Assembly: GCA_035235625.1 (NCBI GenBank)
Contig: CP141148.1
Span: 12,795,659 to 12,859,658 of the forward strand
Length of the DNA stretch: 64,000 bases
From: Saururus chinensis
Lineage: Eukaryota > Streptophyta > Magnoliopsida > Piperales > Saururaceae
Direction of reading: 5' to 3'
A model generated the notes under the pieces. It was given only the letters and a program-made list of their open reading frames with translations, was not told where the DNA came from and searched no databases. Below, piece after piece: positions 1 to 12,170 of this stretch (position 1 is its first letter; each line of letters opens with the position of its first letter). The position numbers were made by a program, and so were the translations under genes.

Positions 1-1097
1 ATGAAGCTTGACTGCTTCACTCACAACCATGGTGGCAAGTTATACGAAATCAATATCACTGGCCATGTGCTATGCATAGCACTTGTTGTCTTAAATGCGC
101 TGAAACCATCACTCACTAACCCAAGTCTAACATTTCGTGGGTTTGTAGCAAAAGTTAGATACATATTATCAAAATATTTCCAGGCCTTAGAATATGCTGG
201 ATGACATATGATCCCATATCTCTTACGCTCCTCATCATGTCATCTCATATTATTTGCAATTTTAGATGAATTATATAACTTTTCAGCCTAGGAATTAGTG
301 GAAAGTGACAAAGAATCTTTGCTGGAATCTTCTTTTCATTCTCTTCTAAATTATCACCAATCACCTTTCATCTTGACAACTTACAATGATCACATGCTTG
401 CTTGTCAATATTATTTTTCCAATACAGCATACAACCATTGGGCCATGGATGGATTTTGTTGTAACTAAGTCCTAATTTTATAATTAGTTTCTTAGTTTGG
501 CCAAAAGTCTCTAGGAATGTGTGCCCCACAGGCAATGCCCCTCTCAGCACATCAAGTAGCATGGTGAATGACTTGTTGCTCCATCCACCAAGGAATTTGA
601 CATGCCAAAGCTTTACAATTAACGACAACTTTGTGTCATGACAACATGGATATAACTCTTGCTCAACATCACTAACCAATTTTTGGAATCTAGCATTAGG
701 TGGTTCATTTGTATCTTGACTAGAAATGCCAGTAACTTCAGATCCGATGCAAAATTTGCCATATTTCTTGGCTTTGATCTTGATTGAGAAGTGGGCTTCC
801 CATAATAATACCATCTAGTATACCCTTGTACAAATCCATTGCATATCATGTGCTCATAGGTGGTAATTGTTTCATGATACAATGCATTATTGCATTTTAT
901 GCAAGGGCACTTCAGGTTTCCCTCAATAGTTTCTTCACATTCCATGGCCATCTCTATGAATTGTTTTGCCCCTTGAATGTTCTATGGAGAAAGCCTATTG
1001 GACAAATAATTTTATTAACACACAAACTACCCAAACTTGAAACAATTAGTTGAAAAAAAATAGTATACCTAGACATATTATTCCAACTCTTGTCCAT
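1..1097 (-). pseudogene. CACTA (En/Spm) TNP2-type transposase, N-terminal part, decayed
   Basis: Read leftward from an ATG at 1097, the first codons give MDKSWNNMS, the usual start of the transposase-associated domain of plant CACTA elements. A GTATAC donor follows (exon 1 would end at 1069). The domain resumes near 985 with GAKQFIEMA, then CPCIKCNN and WYYYGK. The TNP2 core follows in another frame (about 780-370) with WSNKSFTMLLDVL and PNGCMLYWK. A stop codon sits right after ACDHCKLSR. The homology continues beyond it in shifted frames down to base 1 (KIPAKILCHFP, NPRNVRLGLVSDGF, HSTWPVILISYNLPPWL). TNP2 is the catalytic transposase of CACTA elements. Stops and frame changes show the copy is dead. 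It is cut by the window edge, so the catalytic C-terminal half is not visible. Confidence 0.88.
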
Positions 1098-4000
1098 AAC
1101 ATTAAATTTGTATGCAGCGTATCAACCTGTAACAATATGTTAGCATGTACATAAAGTATTTGCAAATAATACCTCTGATTCCCACACTTTAAAACAACTA
1201 CTAGCAACAAATAATAGCAAGAAGTGGTACAACATCAAATAAAGGATAAATAGGGATAATAGCAACAAATAATTGCACTTGAACATCCAACAAAATATTA
1301 GAACTCTCACAAGACACAGAAAGATTGGAAAAAATATAATATAATAACTTAATTTATACATTAAAAGCAAAATACTATTCTAGGACTTTATGCAAACCTG
1401 GTCACTGGTCTTGGTGTTCTATCCCTCACACTATCACCTCGAGTCAAATCACTTGGGCTGGACTAAATAAGCTTGGTGAAGTCCTAACAATAAATAGAGT
1501 GTGATAATGAATATTGCATATCTACAAAAAAGTCAAAATCTTATTCATTAGGTGGATAGAAACTTACCTACAAATTTGTTGTCTGCTCAAAATCAATGTA
1601 GCTGCACCTTGGAGTTGGCAGACTGCACGAATATGGTACAAAAAAGTTACAATTAAATGTTTGGCAGACTCTGCTATAGGAAAGTGTCCTTTCATCTGAT
1701 TTCAAAAGACAGCTACATAATCAAAAGAGTGTTCAAAAATAGTATGTCTGATAGTATGAACTGAATACATAATCAAAAAGTGTTCAAAATCAGCACTCAA
1801 ATACTCTCTCAATCAAATGCAAATTAAGCTTCAAATAGGACTAAAATTCAGGAATGATGATCAGGACGGTTGGTTTAAATAAGAATGTAGGATGACTGAA
1901 ATTCTAGATGAGGCCATGATTTTTACAAATCAGGTGGTATGAGTACTGTAAAAGATGGTACAAGGACTTGATGGATTCCAAAAGAAAAGAATAGAGCAAA
2001 AAGAACCATATGCAGGCAAGAAGTAGAGAAAGAGAAAGGCCATGGACAAAGGAAGGAAAACTATAAGAAAAGTAGAGAGACTGAGCAGAGAAAGAGGAAA
2101 AGGAGATGAACTGGACATGGAAAAAATTGATAAAAGCAGAAGTAATAGAAGGGAAAATGTTGAAGCCGATAAATTAATTAGTAGAAAAAATTTGATTGTA
2201 TCTAAGCTGTTTAAGTTTTGGTTCATTTTTAAAGTTTCAACTATGGATGATAACACAAGCGGATCCACATTTCACCCAGTAAAGCACACAACAGTCACTG
2301 CTTCTTAAATCTAAACTTACCAGATTTGATAAACTCGTCTTTTTTCAATGTTGTAGCCTATGATCATTCTTCCTTACAAAGATGGATTGATTGTAAATAA
2401 TAAACATGTCCTAAGACTGAACAGATGCTTCAAAATCTGAACTTTAGAGTGATTAGTGGCAGAATACTAATAGCAGTTGCGCAGGTGATCAATTCCTATA
2501 TTACTTACAGAGCATCACAGAGCATCATAATGGGTCGGCGTTGATCAGTCCCAAATCACCTCCAGGTAGTATTAAGAACTTAGAACCGAAAGATAAATAT
2601 GTATATGTAATGGGTCTGTGTTGATCACTCCGAAATTACCCACGGAGCATACATACATTAACTAAGATTGATACACAAAATACTCAAAAAAGTGTGAAGA
2701 ATTTCTGGCCTCATAGAAATCTGGACTCTGAGAAAACTTGGACGCTGAAAGGATCTACGACTTGCCTTGTTTTCTGGCCAATGTAGCATATGGAATGTTG
2801 GATTTTACTACTTGAAGAATGAAGATTCAAGACAAAATTTCATGAAAAGTATCAAATTCTAGATAAATCAAAATTTTACCTATAGAAAAAACGTCGTCGA
2901 CTTGTCCTGTTTTCTGGCCAATGAGAAGAAAGTTATCCCTCCTTGTGTTGTGCAGCTCCTCTTCGTCATGCGATTCCTAGTCTGTTGAGGGTTAACAATT
3001 TCTTTATGTGATTCCTAGCCTTGGTAGGGAAGCACATTGGCTGCACAATATAGCGTATCTTTTTTTAGCATATTAAGACGTAAGACTCAAAATGCTGGAG
3101 TGGGAGAGGGAGCTGGAAAGGGTTTTTGGGATTGACGGTTTATTTTGAGATTTTTTAGAAAAGTTTCAATGAGCAATTGCACATGGGCCCATATATCATC
3201 ATATCAAAATTTGCCTTTAGATCAAAATCTAATGGCTAATGATGCTAAGCTCATTGCAATGCATGTGAGCCCAAGGTCATCCCGCACCAAAGTTATGCAT
3301 TAGCCCATGCTTTATGGGTAGTCACATTGAAATTTAAGGGTGTAAGGGAATTGAATGCTCTAAGATAATACATACATTCATATTTTATATTTAACGATTA
3401 ACTAATTTAACCAAGTTTTTTATTTTAAGGGATCCAATAAGACACTAATCAACTATTTATATTTAGGTGAGTTTGAGCCCACATGCAGGAGCTTGAGCCA
3501 AAGCTCTGTGGGCCATCAGATTTAGATTCGTTACTTTAAGACCTAAGTAATACTAAATCCAACAATTCACATAGCCTGAGGCGCTCACCAAAACTTTTCT
3601 TTCTAAATTTTATATTTTTATTTTAAAGCTTTCTATTATAAATTTTATATGGGTAATAGATAAAAGTAAATAATTATTTCAAAATTTGTATTTATTTTGG
3701 TTGTTTTAGTCAAATAATTTTTAAATTTTTTTTAAAAATCTAACCTGGTCCTAATCCGAAACGTGTTTCATCACCTATAATACCCTCGGTAAATAAATGT
3801 GGGCATGCTTTATATGTTCACTCAATTTTCATCCATACAATTCATATATGGTCGTACATGAACTATCACGTCAAAATCTCTCATTTGGATCAAAAACCAT
3901 TTTTTTAGAACTAAATATATCTATATTTGTCAAATTCAAATGGGACATTTGAGGAATCTTTTTTTCTATTATATTAAATTTAAAAAATATATTTTAATCA

Positions 4001-4607
4001 TATAAGGAAGTGAAAATGTTGTTAGGTTTGGTTTTGCCAAACAAAAACCCGATACCTAGCTATTAACAAATGTTAACCAAGCTCGACATGACCCACTTAT
4101 ATTAAACCCTCATTTCACCCAATTTGACTCATTCATAATAAATTTCTTATTATTTTTTATAATTATTTTTAAAAAAATCACTTGATCATGACATATACAA
4201 AATACATGAAAATTTCAATTATTTATTCATTTGTATCTCTTACCAATAAGATATGGAGATTTATTATCAAAATACAAAATTATTATTTATTATCTCTTAC
4301 CCTACTCAATAGACAACGCTTCGAGGATGGGTTGTGGTTGTTGTAGTTATATGTTATTGAGTAAAAATGTTACTTGTATCAGTACCTAACTAAAGTTATA
4401 TATAAATTTGTAATTTTTATAGTTTACTTTTTATTTTGATAATTACTAGCTCTCAAAATTTTTACAAGTTAATAGATAAAACTAAATAATTATTTAAACT
4501 TTTATTTGTATTTATTTTCATAATAAGGTTACTTTTTAAGTTTTCTAAATTTTTGAATTGGGTCATAATTAGGTATGCATGGATTAGGTCGACAAGCTAC
4601 TATTTCT
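1098..4607. other. AT-rich non-coding stretch
   Basis: No coding region is supported here. Two ~30-bp stretches around a GTTGATCA core at 2529 and 2609 are near copies 80 bp apart. The phrase CTTG(T/C)C(T/C)TGTTTTCTGGCCAATG occurs near 2761 and again near 2900. These could be remnants of subterminal repeats of the CACTA element to the left, but that is a guess. From 3300 on the sequence is simple AT-rich DNA. Confidence 0.5.
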
Positions 4608-4721
4608 TAAAAGGATGAGAAGTCTGCCACCCCCACCTTTATCCAGCCCACCGCTTGGTACTCACTATGTTAAGGAGGTGGGCTGGATAAAATATGGGGT
4701 GGCAGACTCCTCATCCTTTCT
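4608..4721. repeat. Near-perfect inverted repeat (foldback, ~44-bp arms)
   Basis: The left arm (4608-4652) and right arm (4677-4721) are reverse complements apart from a few mismatches and small gaps. They enclose a 24-bp loop (4653-4676). Arm sequence is GC-richer than the surroundings and includes GTCTGCCAC and CCAGCCCACC with their complements. It could be a tiny foldback MITE or the stem of a hairpin RNA. I see no clear target duplication. Confidence 0.75.
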
Positions 4722-5326
4722 TATATGGAAACATGTTTGGGCTTCAGATAACCCAACCCGAGCTCGACGACCTGACTTTCTTACTAACATCAAGTGTTTA
4801 TAACATTGTCTCTAATTTAGTGTTATATGTACATATTTCAATTTTATTGCGTCATTTAGGGAAATAAGTACCATATAATAGATGAACTAGGCCCGACCCT
4901 ACCCTAAAGGGTCTGGGTTTGGTTTTCTAAATTCAACTTGACTAGTTATTCGAATCGGGTTTATGGTTTATGTGTGATCCAACTCAGCCCAATTAAACAT
5001 ATCAAATATAGTTTCATATTTTTATTTTGAAAATAACCCAATACATTTTTATTTTGAAAGTAATTTTCTTACAAAGATATAAATTATGTTTTAAAAAATT
5101 TTAAATTCTAAATTATAATTCAAGTCAGGCTCACATTAAGCCTATTTAGGTCAGGATCTGGCTTAATTGGCCTATTCATCAGGTTGGGTTGGAGTTACCA
5201 TTTCTTAAATGGTATCAAGATCGGGTTTACTAAAACCCGATGACATTTATAACTAGGTCATTTCATTTAAATATATAAAACACCACACAATTATACCCAT
5301 TCTTTTAGTTTGCTTAACCTAAGATG

Positions 5327-5356
5327 ATATATATATATATATACACACACACACAC
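5327..5356. repeat. (AT)n(AC)n microsatellite
   Basis: A run of about eight AT units passes directly into about seven AC units. Confidence 0.9.
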
Positions 5357-5689
5357 GAATGCATGCATTAAGTGTAACCGTCATATTTCACCAGTTCAAT
5401 ATTTGTGTCCAATATTGTCAGTACTATAAAATTAAGGTGCACATAATACGTGTAAATTAAATGTTTAATTGTCGTCTTAGTCCAAGATCTGATTAATAAA
5501 TAAATTTTATAGGAAAATTGAAAATACTTCTTCACCATTCACTGTTATAAATTTACATGTTTTTTTGTTATTTTTTCTTAATTTGAGATTAGATTATAAT
5601 TATTTTCTATATTTATATATTACTGGCATTTTCACATCAAACACCACTAAATGTGTCCGCTTATTTATTTTTTAAAAATGGCTAAAAGG

Positions 5690-5918
5690 TTTTTAGTGGC
5701 ACTTTGAAATAAGTGCGGCTGATTATTTTACATCGGCGGTGCTTTTTTGTAAAGCGCCGCTAATGGCAGTTTTTTAGTGGCACTTCATAAAAATGCCACT
5801 ATTGTTTTGATCTTTAGTGGCGCTTTAGTAAAGCACCACAAAAAGTGAATCTTTAGCGGCGCTTATATGGAAGCACCGCTAATAATGTGTTGCTGATTCT
5901 CAACTTTCTTGTAGTTTG
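5690..5918. mobile_element. CACTA-like subterminal palindromes and degenerate terminus
   Basis: Several copies of a motif of the form TTTAGTGGCGCTT...AAGCGCCGCTAA alternate in both orientations, as in CACTA subterminal regions. The block ends with CTTTCTTGTAGTTTG (5904-5918), which is one or two changes from the classic CACTA end TTTCTTGTAGTG. On the minus strand this would be the 5' end of an element, the correct orientation for the minus-strand TNP2 gene at 1-1097. Linking the two over 4.6 kb is inference. Confidence 0.6.
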
Positions 5919-6310
5919 ACAGCCATCGTTAGAGCCACCTTGATCAAGCCATGTCTACTGTAGACAAATCCGGCCTATGGTGTGGTCTGCTCACTCTATC
6001 TATATAGTCTCCAATTTTTTTCACGTATATTCTTTTGTGAACATACTTTATTGTTTTTTTTAAGTACAATAATTACTAGGTATCACATGTTACCCATACA
6101 TACAAGAAAAATTGAATTGGTATTATGTACTTCCAGTGGCATTGTCTCATGAACATCTTCCATGTTTGAATCCAGTTAACCATGGGATCAATTCTCATCC
6201 ATATCCATGTTAAGTATTACCAATAACAATGCCAATCTATCAAGTGTTGTGCTGGTTTGTCCTCTCTTTGCCGAGGGAGAGGTCCCACTGTCATATCCCA
6301 GCTTTGTGGC
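5919..6310. other. Non-coding, nothing recognised
   Basis: Unique-looking AT-rich sequence with no supported coding region and no clear repeat. Confidence 0.5.
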
Positions 6311-6696
6311 TTCTAATGTGTGGGTGTGTATGTGAGTTGGTACAAAAAGATATACCACAAGTAATCATCTTACAACTGACACAGTAATAAAAACTGCATC
6401 TTAATGTAGTGCAACAATTTCTGTGATTTAAAAAAATACTCTGCAAAAACTGCTCAATATATTTACAAATATGTCACCCTACAACACTTCAAATATTACA
6501 AGTAATCATGTAATATGTCACCCTGAAACACTTCTAATGTGTGGTTGGTACAAAAAGATATATCATCTTACATATGAAATAGTAACAAAAATTGCATCTT
6601 AATGTAATGCTATGATTTCTATGATTTAAAAAAATAGTCTGCATTAAATTCTCAATTTATTTACTAATATGTCACCCTGCAACACTTCAAATATTA
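6311..6696. repeat. Diverged tandem duplication, ~220-bp period
   Basis: Unit 1 (6311-6499) and unit 2 (6532-6696) both run from TTCTAATGTGTGG through GGTACAAAAAGATATA and GCATCTTAATGTA to ATATGTCACCCTGCAACACTTC-type sequence. They differ by many substitutions and small gaps, so the duplication is old. Confidence 0.8.
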
Positions 6697-6920
6697 GCAT
6701 ACGATGAAAAAGGTTAAGGCAAGACCAAATGCAAGTTAAGAGAAAAGAACACTTTCTTTCCATTTGAAATGTGGGAAGCGAAAAAGAGCATGACCATTGA
6801 CAGGAGGATATGAAAATGGGTAAAGCATTGAATGGGTGTCATGAACAGAAAGATAAGTCGAGCAAAGAGGAATAAGTTCTCTACAAATGCCAGACGAATA
6901 GGCAATGGTGGATCAAAGAT

Positions 6921-8172
6921 TAAAGGTAAGTTTGGATTGGTAGAAATTGGGAGAAAGTGAAAGAGAAAACGAAAGTGATACCCAGTGAAATTTTTTTCCA
7001 CTTTTCGGTTCCAGCAATGGTATTATAGAAAATTGTAACTTAAATTCATCGTAACCACAAGAATGACATTGTATCATACATATTTTAAATGACAAAACCA
7101 CCACTCTTATGTTGCCCCAACCACTAATACCTCCAGGCAATTTCTAGCGGTGGTGGTTGAGGCAACAACAATGGTGGTGGTAGTGGCAATGAAGAAGGTA
7201 GAGGTGAAGGATGCCATAACAATGGTGGTGAAGGTGGTAATGGTGGTGGTGAAAATAATTGTGTTAGCAGTGGGAATGGCAGCAGAGTTGAAGGCATTAG
7301 ACCTCGTACTTTCTCCCAAAATACATAGATTGAAAGAAATGAAGTTTTAAGGTTAGTTTTTCTCACTTTTTTTTCTCAATTATCACTCTACCTTTTATCT
7401 TTTCTTGTTGCACTAAACGGTGGAAATAAAAATTTTAAAAATTTCCACTACTTTTTACCAATCCCAACATACACAAAAGGAAAGGAATCTTTAAAAAACC
7501 CTCAATTTCTACTATTTAGTGCAACGAAAAAAGAGAAACTATAGTGGAAACTAGGAGACAATAGGTGAAAAATTGGCCCCAAAATTTTTTACCCCTTAAC
7601 TCATGAATTTTAAGAAAAAATATGCATATTAAGACTTATACCTTTAATATTCCTAGAGTCGACCCTGTCATCGCCATTGTCACCACCACCACCGTCGCCA
7701 ACATTAGCACCACTACTACTACCAACACTGCCACTACTATCGCCGCAACCTCTACCATCACCACCACCACCACTACTGCTGCCACCACTACCACCCTAGC
7801 CACCATCGCCAACACCTCTGCATCACCATTGTTGTTGCCCTGCGACCATTATTACCACCACCATCGACATTGCTGCCACCATTGTCACTGCCACCCACAC
7901 CACAACTCTCACTACCACCGTTCCCACTACCACTTCTACAGTTGTTGCCACCACCATTGTTACCACCACTAGTACGTATACTACCATAGATAACTCCACA
8001 ATAACTACCACCCTTGGTGGATTCAAGTTTCAGTTTTTTATAGCAACATTGGTACAACCAAACAATGAATATTTTTTAGGAATCTTCTAATTTCTCTTTC
8101 ACCTAGATTTACTTTCTCTTTCACTTTTCCTTTCCCTTTCTCATAGTTTTCACCAACCCAAACATGCCCTAA
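6921..8172. repeat. 1.25-kb imperfect palindrome (foldback element) with GGT/ACC arms
   Basis: The outer left sequence TTTGGATTGGTAGAAA (6931) is answered on the other strand by TTTGGGTTGGTGAAAA (ending near 8164). Next inward, each arm has a GAGAAAGTGAAAGAGAAA-type tract, then a TGG-repeat tract (7145-7290, mirrored as ACC at 7680-8000). Near the centre GTTGCACTAAACGGTGGAAAT (about 7408) is mirrored at 7515-7535. The whole block therefore reads as one long inverted repeat centred near 7470-7550. It encodes only low-complexity Thr/Val- or Gly-rich frames. A non-autonomous DNA transposon is the most likely origin. Confidence 0.65.
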
Positions 8173-11100
8173 AATATTTCAAAAAGTACATAGAGAGGTG
8201 TTCATTCATAATGAAAAAAAATGTAGAAACTAAGTAGCCATTTTCACAACAAATGGGCAAAGGATAAACAAGGTTGTTAACCAGGCCACATAGGCTTCAC
8301 GATCAATTGTGATAGTCATATGAACTACACAATAGAAGGTGTAATGTTCATCGAGATACAATACAAGAGAAGCTATGTCTAGAAAACAATACTTCTATAT
8401 CTGTCAAATGAGCAATTGTTAGAAGTTAAATTCAAGTTTTTAGTCAATCAATTTTTTAATACAAAATTTACTGTCTGGCCTGGTCACTCATCCAGTATGA
8501 TGATGTTGACCGGTTTGACACTCTGGGTCAACCCCGTTTTTAACATCAATAGAACTGGAGAATTTCCTCATGCTACATCATAAAGAAACTTTTTCCCCAA
8601 AGAATCATCATGAAAGAACTTAATATTGTACGCAAGATTGAAATGAATTTGAAACTGTGTGCACAAGATTGAAATGAACATATGGTCAGGTGGTGAGCAA
8701 CTTCTCAGTTAGAAACAAATCCGATTAAAGCTAAAGCACTAGGCAATAAAGCAAGCATGTACATTATAGAAAGGCAATCAGCCGAAATCAAATAACCCAC
8801 TTGCATTTAAGACATGCAATTTTCTTCACAAGCAAATAGATAGCCACACGAGAAGAGGAATGAAGCTCATCTGTGGCAGAGAGAGAACCTAGATGCTGGA
8901 GAAGTTCATGACTTTAGATGACTACAGGAAGCTCAGGAGCATCTTAAATCAGCACTAGACCTTTGAGTTTCCATCATGCAGCAAAAACTTCAATGTTGAT
9001 TCTATGGAAATGTCCACTTTTCACCGGGTTATGTTAAATCATGACTTAGAATTGTTTGAACAACTCTTAAATCATTGGAGATGAAAAACTATTGAGGCAG
9101 ACAATATTCGTGCCAAGGTTGCAAAGAAGGTTGGTGGTAGTTGGCAGCGCTCGTCAGATAATTGAATTTAAGAGAGGAAGAGAAGCAGCAGCAACGGTAG
9201 CGCCTAGGTAGAAAGGCAATAGGCATCGGATGAACAGCCATCGCTTTAGGATCGGTTGGTTTTGAAGATGACAGCTGGGAGGGAAGGACAAAGGGGAGGG
9301 GCCAGACCTATAGGCCATCAAAGGTGGAAGAGTTCTTCATAGAGAAGTGGAAAGGATTGGCTAGGGCCGACCCCATCCTAAAGGGAAACATTTTCTTTGC
9401 TCCCTATTGATAGTGTGACTTTTGTAAGGGCACTAAAGTACACTCAGGGAGACACCCATGGTACTTTGCTAGTTCTAAGCAACAGTTTAACTATCTAGAA
9501 GAAGTGGCCTTCACATAAAGGGGGTGTTGTATCAAGAGAAGTGTAGTAATTTGATGAACATAGTGGTAATATAAAGCTTGAGCAAAGTTTCTATTCCTAG
9601 GGTGGAGTAGACCTCTAGAGGGAATCACGAGAAGAACTTTGACTAAATCAGAAGGCCAAGAACTTTGTAAGTGGTGGGGACCAGAAGTTATTGGACACGA
9701 TGAGAACATTGTTTTGCTATACTCTTGGTTTGTGGAGATCTTGTCCAAGGCTAGCACTACAATACAAAAATGAACTTTGATTTAAGTGGAGTGACATTAG
9801 ATTATTGGGAGACATCAATGGGGGGAGACAGGAGTGTTAAAGTCTATCGTCATGGTGTAAACTTGTTGGTGGCAGCTACAAAGTGTGGCTGAAGTGTTGG
9901 AAAAAATCATCTAAAATGTAGGCAACTTCCAAGTGTCTCAAGTGCAGGACCAGCTTCAGGAGCGAAAGTTGGGCATCATTTGGTTTATACTTTCCCAGTT
10001 GACATACAACACTAACTAACATGGAGCTGTTGGGTGCACTTTCTTATCCAAATAACCTTTACGGCATAGTACTTTGCCTTTGCCGGTGTGGGCAAGGCAT
10101 ATTTAGCAAAAAACCTTCATCATTCAATGGCTTAACCAAGGCAAGAGCCTAATGGGTTGAAGTTGGTGATGCCAAAGCATGCAATTCGTAGAATTATCCA
10201 AGCTGTGGTGTGAATAAATTTCAAGTGTCGCAAAAAGAAGTAAGACATTTGTCGCAATCAAGTTCCACAGTCGGAGACAAGAGTAAGACCAACTAGAGGT
10301 AAAGTATCGATGAGGCATCAACGGATCGAGTGGGGGAGAGTGTCATGCAGCAGTGAATCATACTATTTGTAACAAGTGTTAGGTGCACACATGTGTTGGG
10401 TGGCGCATACTTGGTTTGGATGCATTGTGGGAATTGTCCGCAATGTTGTTCACCATGTATACATGCATTGTAGGGAAGACATGCAACATTGCACAATGTT
10501 GTGTAAAATGAACTCAATGATGTGTACACATAGTTGGCCATATTAAGACACTTATTCAACTAGCTTATTATTTAGAGTTTTAACATGTCTCCTCCCCCTA
10601 GATAGCATTGGAGAGTCTTGCAAAGTGTTATGGGGTCATTTGGTAAACTTTCAAAGCAGCGTACTCGTACTACCACACTCGTATTACCACTTTAGCTATC
10701 ATTCTAACAATATGAAATAAATCTCTTATGCTATATAGAGTGGACTAGTTGAGCTGAAAAGTATATTTTGTTGGTATAATGGCTAACCTTGCAGCTGGTT
10801 TTTAGAACCAAGAAAGGTTGGTTGGTTTGCTAGCCATCATGCTAGGAGCCCCGTTGGCTAGGAGATGGGGATCTCCAATCTAAGGGTCGATCATCCAGCC
10901 TTATGGCTTTTTTAGAAAGAATAGCCCTTGCATGCACTTGGTTATAATGAAGTTCTCTATTGTTTGTGTTGCCTAAGTTGGATGTGTGCATTGTAAGGCT
11001 GTGTCCCCCTCATACTAGCTCGCTTGGGGAAGGTCCTAAAACTTTCAGATGTACGACTTCGGACAAGCTCATTACTTGGGTTCACATGCTAGATGCTTAG

Positions 11101-12170
11101 TCGAATTACACGAAGCCATGGCCTTGACTAATAAGGCTGACTTACTTGGTTAATTTATTGTCCTTGCAACTACCGCACCGATGGCCACTTCCCATGTCAA
11201 GTATGTGCACCATTGATAAATGGCTCCTATGTGTTCCTTACACTAGGCTCACTATCGATAGGGAGCATAGAAACTACTTCCATCTTAAAGAGAGTGATGC
11301 TCTTTTTTATTTCAATGTGACCCGCTCGGCCTACCTAAGCCGGGTTGTGGGTCAACCCAATAGAGTTATTATCAGGGCCGGCTCAATATCTTAAACAACT
11401 AAGGCAATTGCTTAAGGCCCCACCACAAAAAGATATGTCAATAAATAAACAAATCATCGAGTTGTAGGCCTTCTATTTATCCTTAATTAATATTATGTTA
11501 TATCTTTTTTCTATACAATTAAAGGAATCACCTAGACTATTCCTCATTTAATGCATGCTCTTTCTTGTCTTTTTTTTCTTTTAACTTACTTGTATCCCAT
11601 TCCTTTAAATAGTGTTACATAATTTTGAAGGGTAGCTTCTTATTTCTTTGGCAATTCAAGGTAACCCTCTTAAAGATAAACATCTATATAAAGAGCATTG
11701 CCTATTGCCTATGGTTAAATAAAAAAATATTTTTTTCAAATTCTCTCTACCTTCTCAGTTTTTAGTTTTATATCTCTTCTTTTTACATGGACAACTCTTT
11801 ATTTTCTTTCCCTTATTTATTTTATTAGTAAGATTTAATATAAAAAGTTAAAAGTAATTTTGCACCTCAAAAGTAAGTTGAATAAAAGTGTTAATTATAC
11901 ACTAATAATTAATTATTATACAATTATTTTTATATAAAATATAAAAATACTTAATTTAAACTTCTTGCCTTAGGCCTCTAATTGTATCAAGTCATGGTTA
12001 TTATTGATCCACTTGTGCCATTAAAAGGTTAAAACCAGGTGGACTCAAGCCAAAAGAATGACTGGTCAGACTAAATTTGCCCGCTGCACCGGGCCAAATC
12101 AAGTTTTTCTACATGGTCATTCCAAGAGCATGCGACCTATAGGATTGAATACACTAAATAACAAAAAATC
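7720..12170 (+). repeat. Copy A of a ~4-kb direct segmental duplication
   Basis: From about 7720 to 12170 the sequence is collinear with 19660-23465. Shared landmarks are GCAACATTGGTACAACCAAA (8042/20086), the GTTGGCAGCGCTCGTCAGAT stretch (9139/21128), GTGTACACATAGTTGGCCAT (10523/22493) and GGTCATTCCAAGAGCATGCG (12115/23414). Copy A has 577 bp (10857-11433) that copy B lacks. Both copies contain GGGGGAGAG or a related purine run directly before TGTCATGCAGCAGTG (10341 in A). This looks like a polypurine tract abutting an LTR start, so the unit may derive from an LTR element with no surviving coding region. No gene is supported inside. Confidence 0.85.
10331..10355 (+). other. Possible polypurine tract / LTR start junction
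   Basis: TGGGGGAGAG is followed at once by TGTCATGCAGCAGTG. The same junction, with a weaker purine tract, is in copy B at 22329. Such a junction is typical of the 3' end of the internal region of LTR retrotransposons. I could not find a matching 5' LTR, so this stays tentative. Confidence 0.35.

Noticed and set aside
2042..2308. 88-codon Lys/Arg-rich frame
   Set aside because: No domain, no homology I recognise, AT-rich non-coding context.
7622..7972. Thr-rich open frame (plus) and Gly-rich frame (minus) in the ACC repeat
   Set aside because: Open only because of triplet-repeat composition; no start context, domain or conservation apart from the duplicated DNA.
9491..9757. 88-codon antisense frame shared with 21483-21764
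   Set aside because: It is conserved only because both lie in the segmental duplication; the two versions differ in sequence and 3' end and match no family I know.
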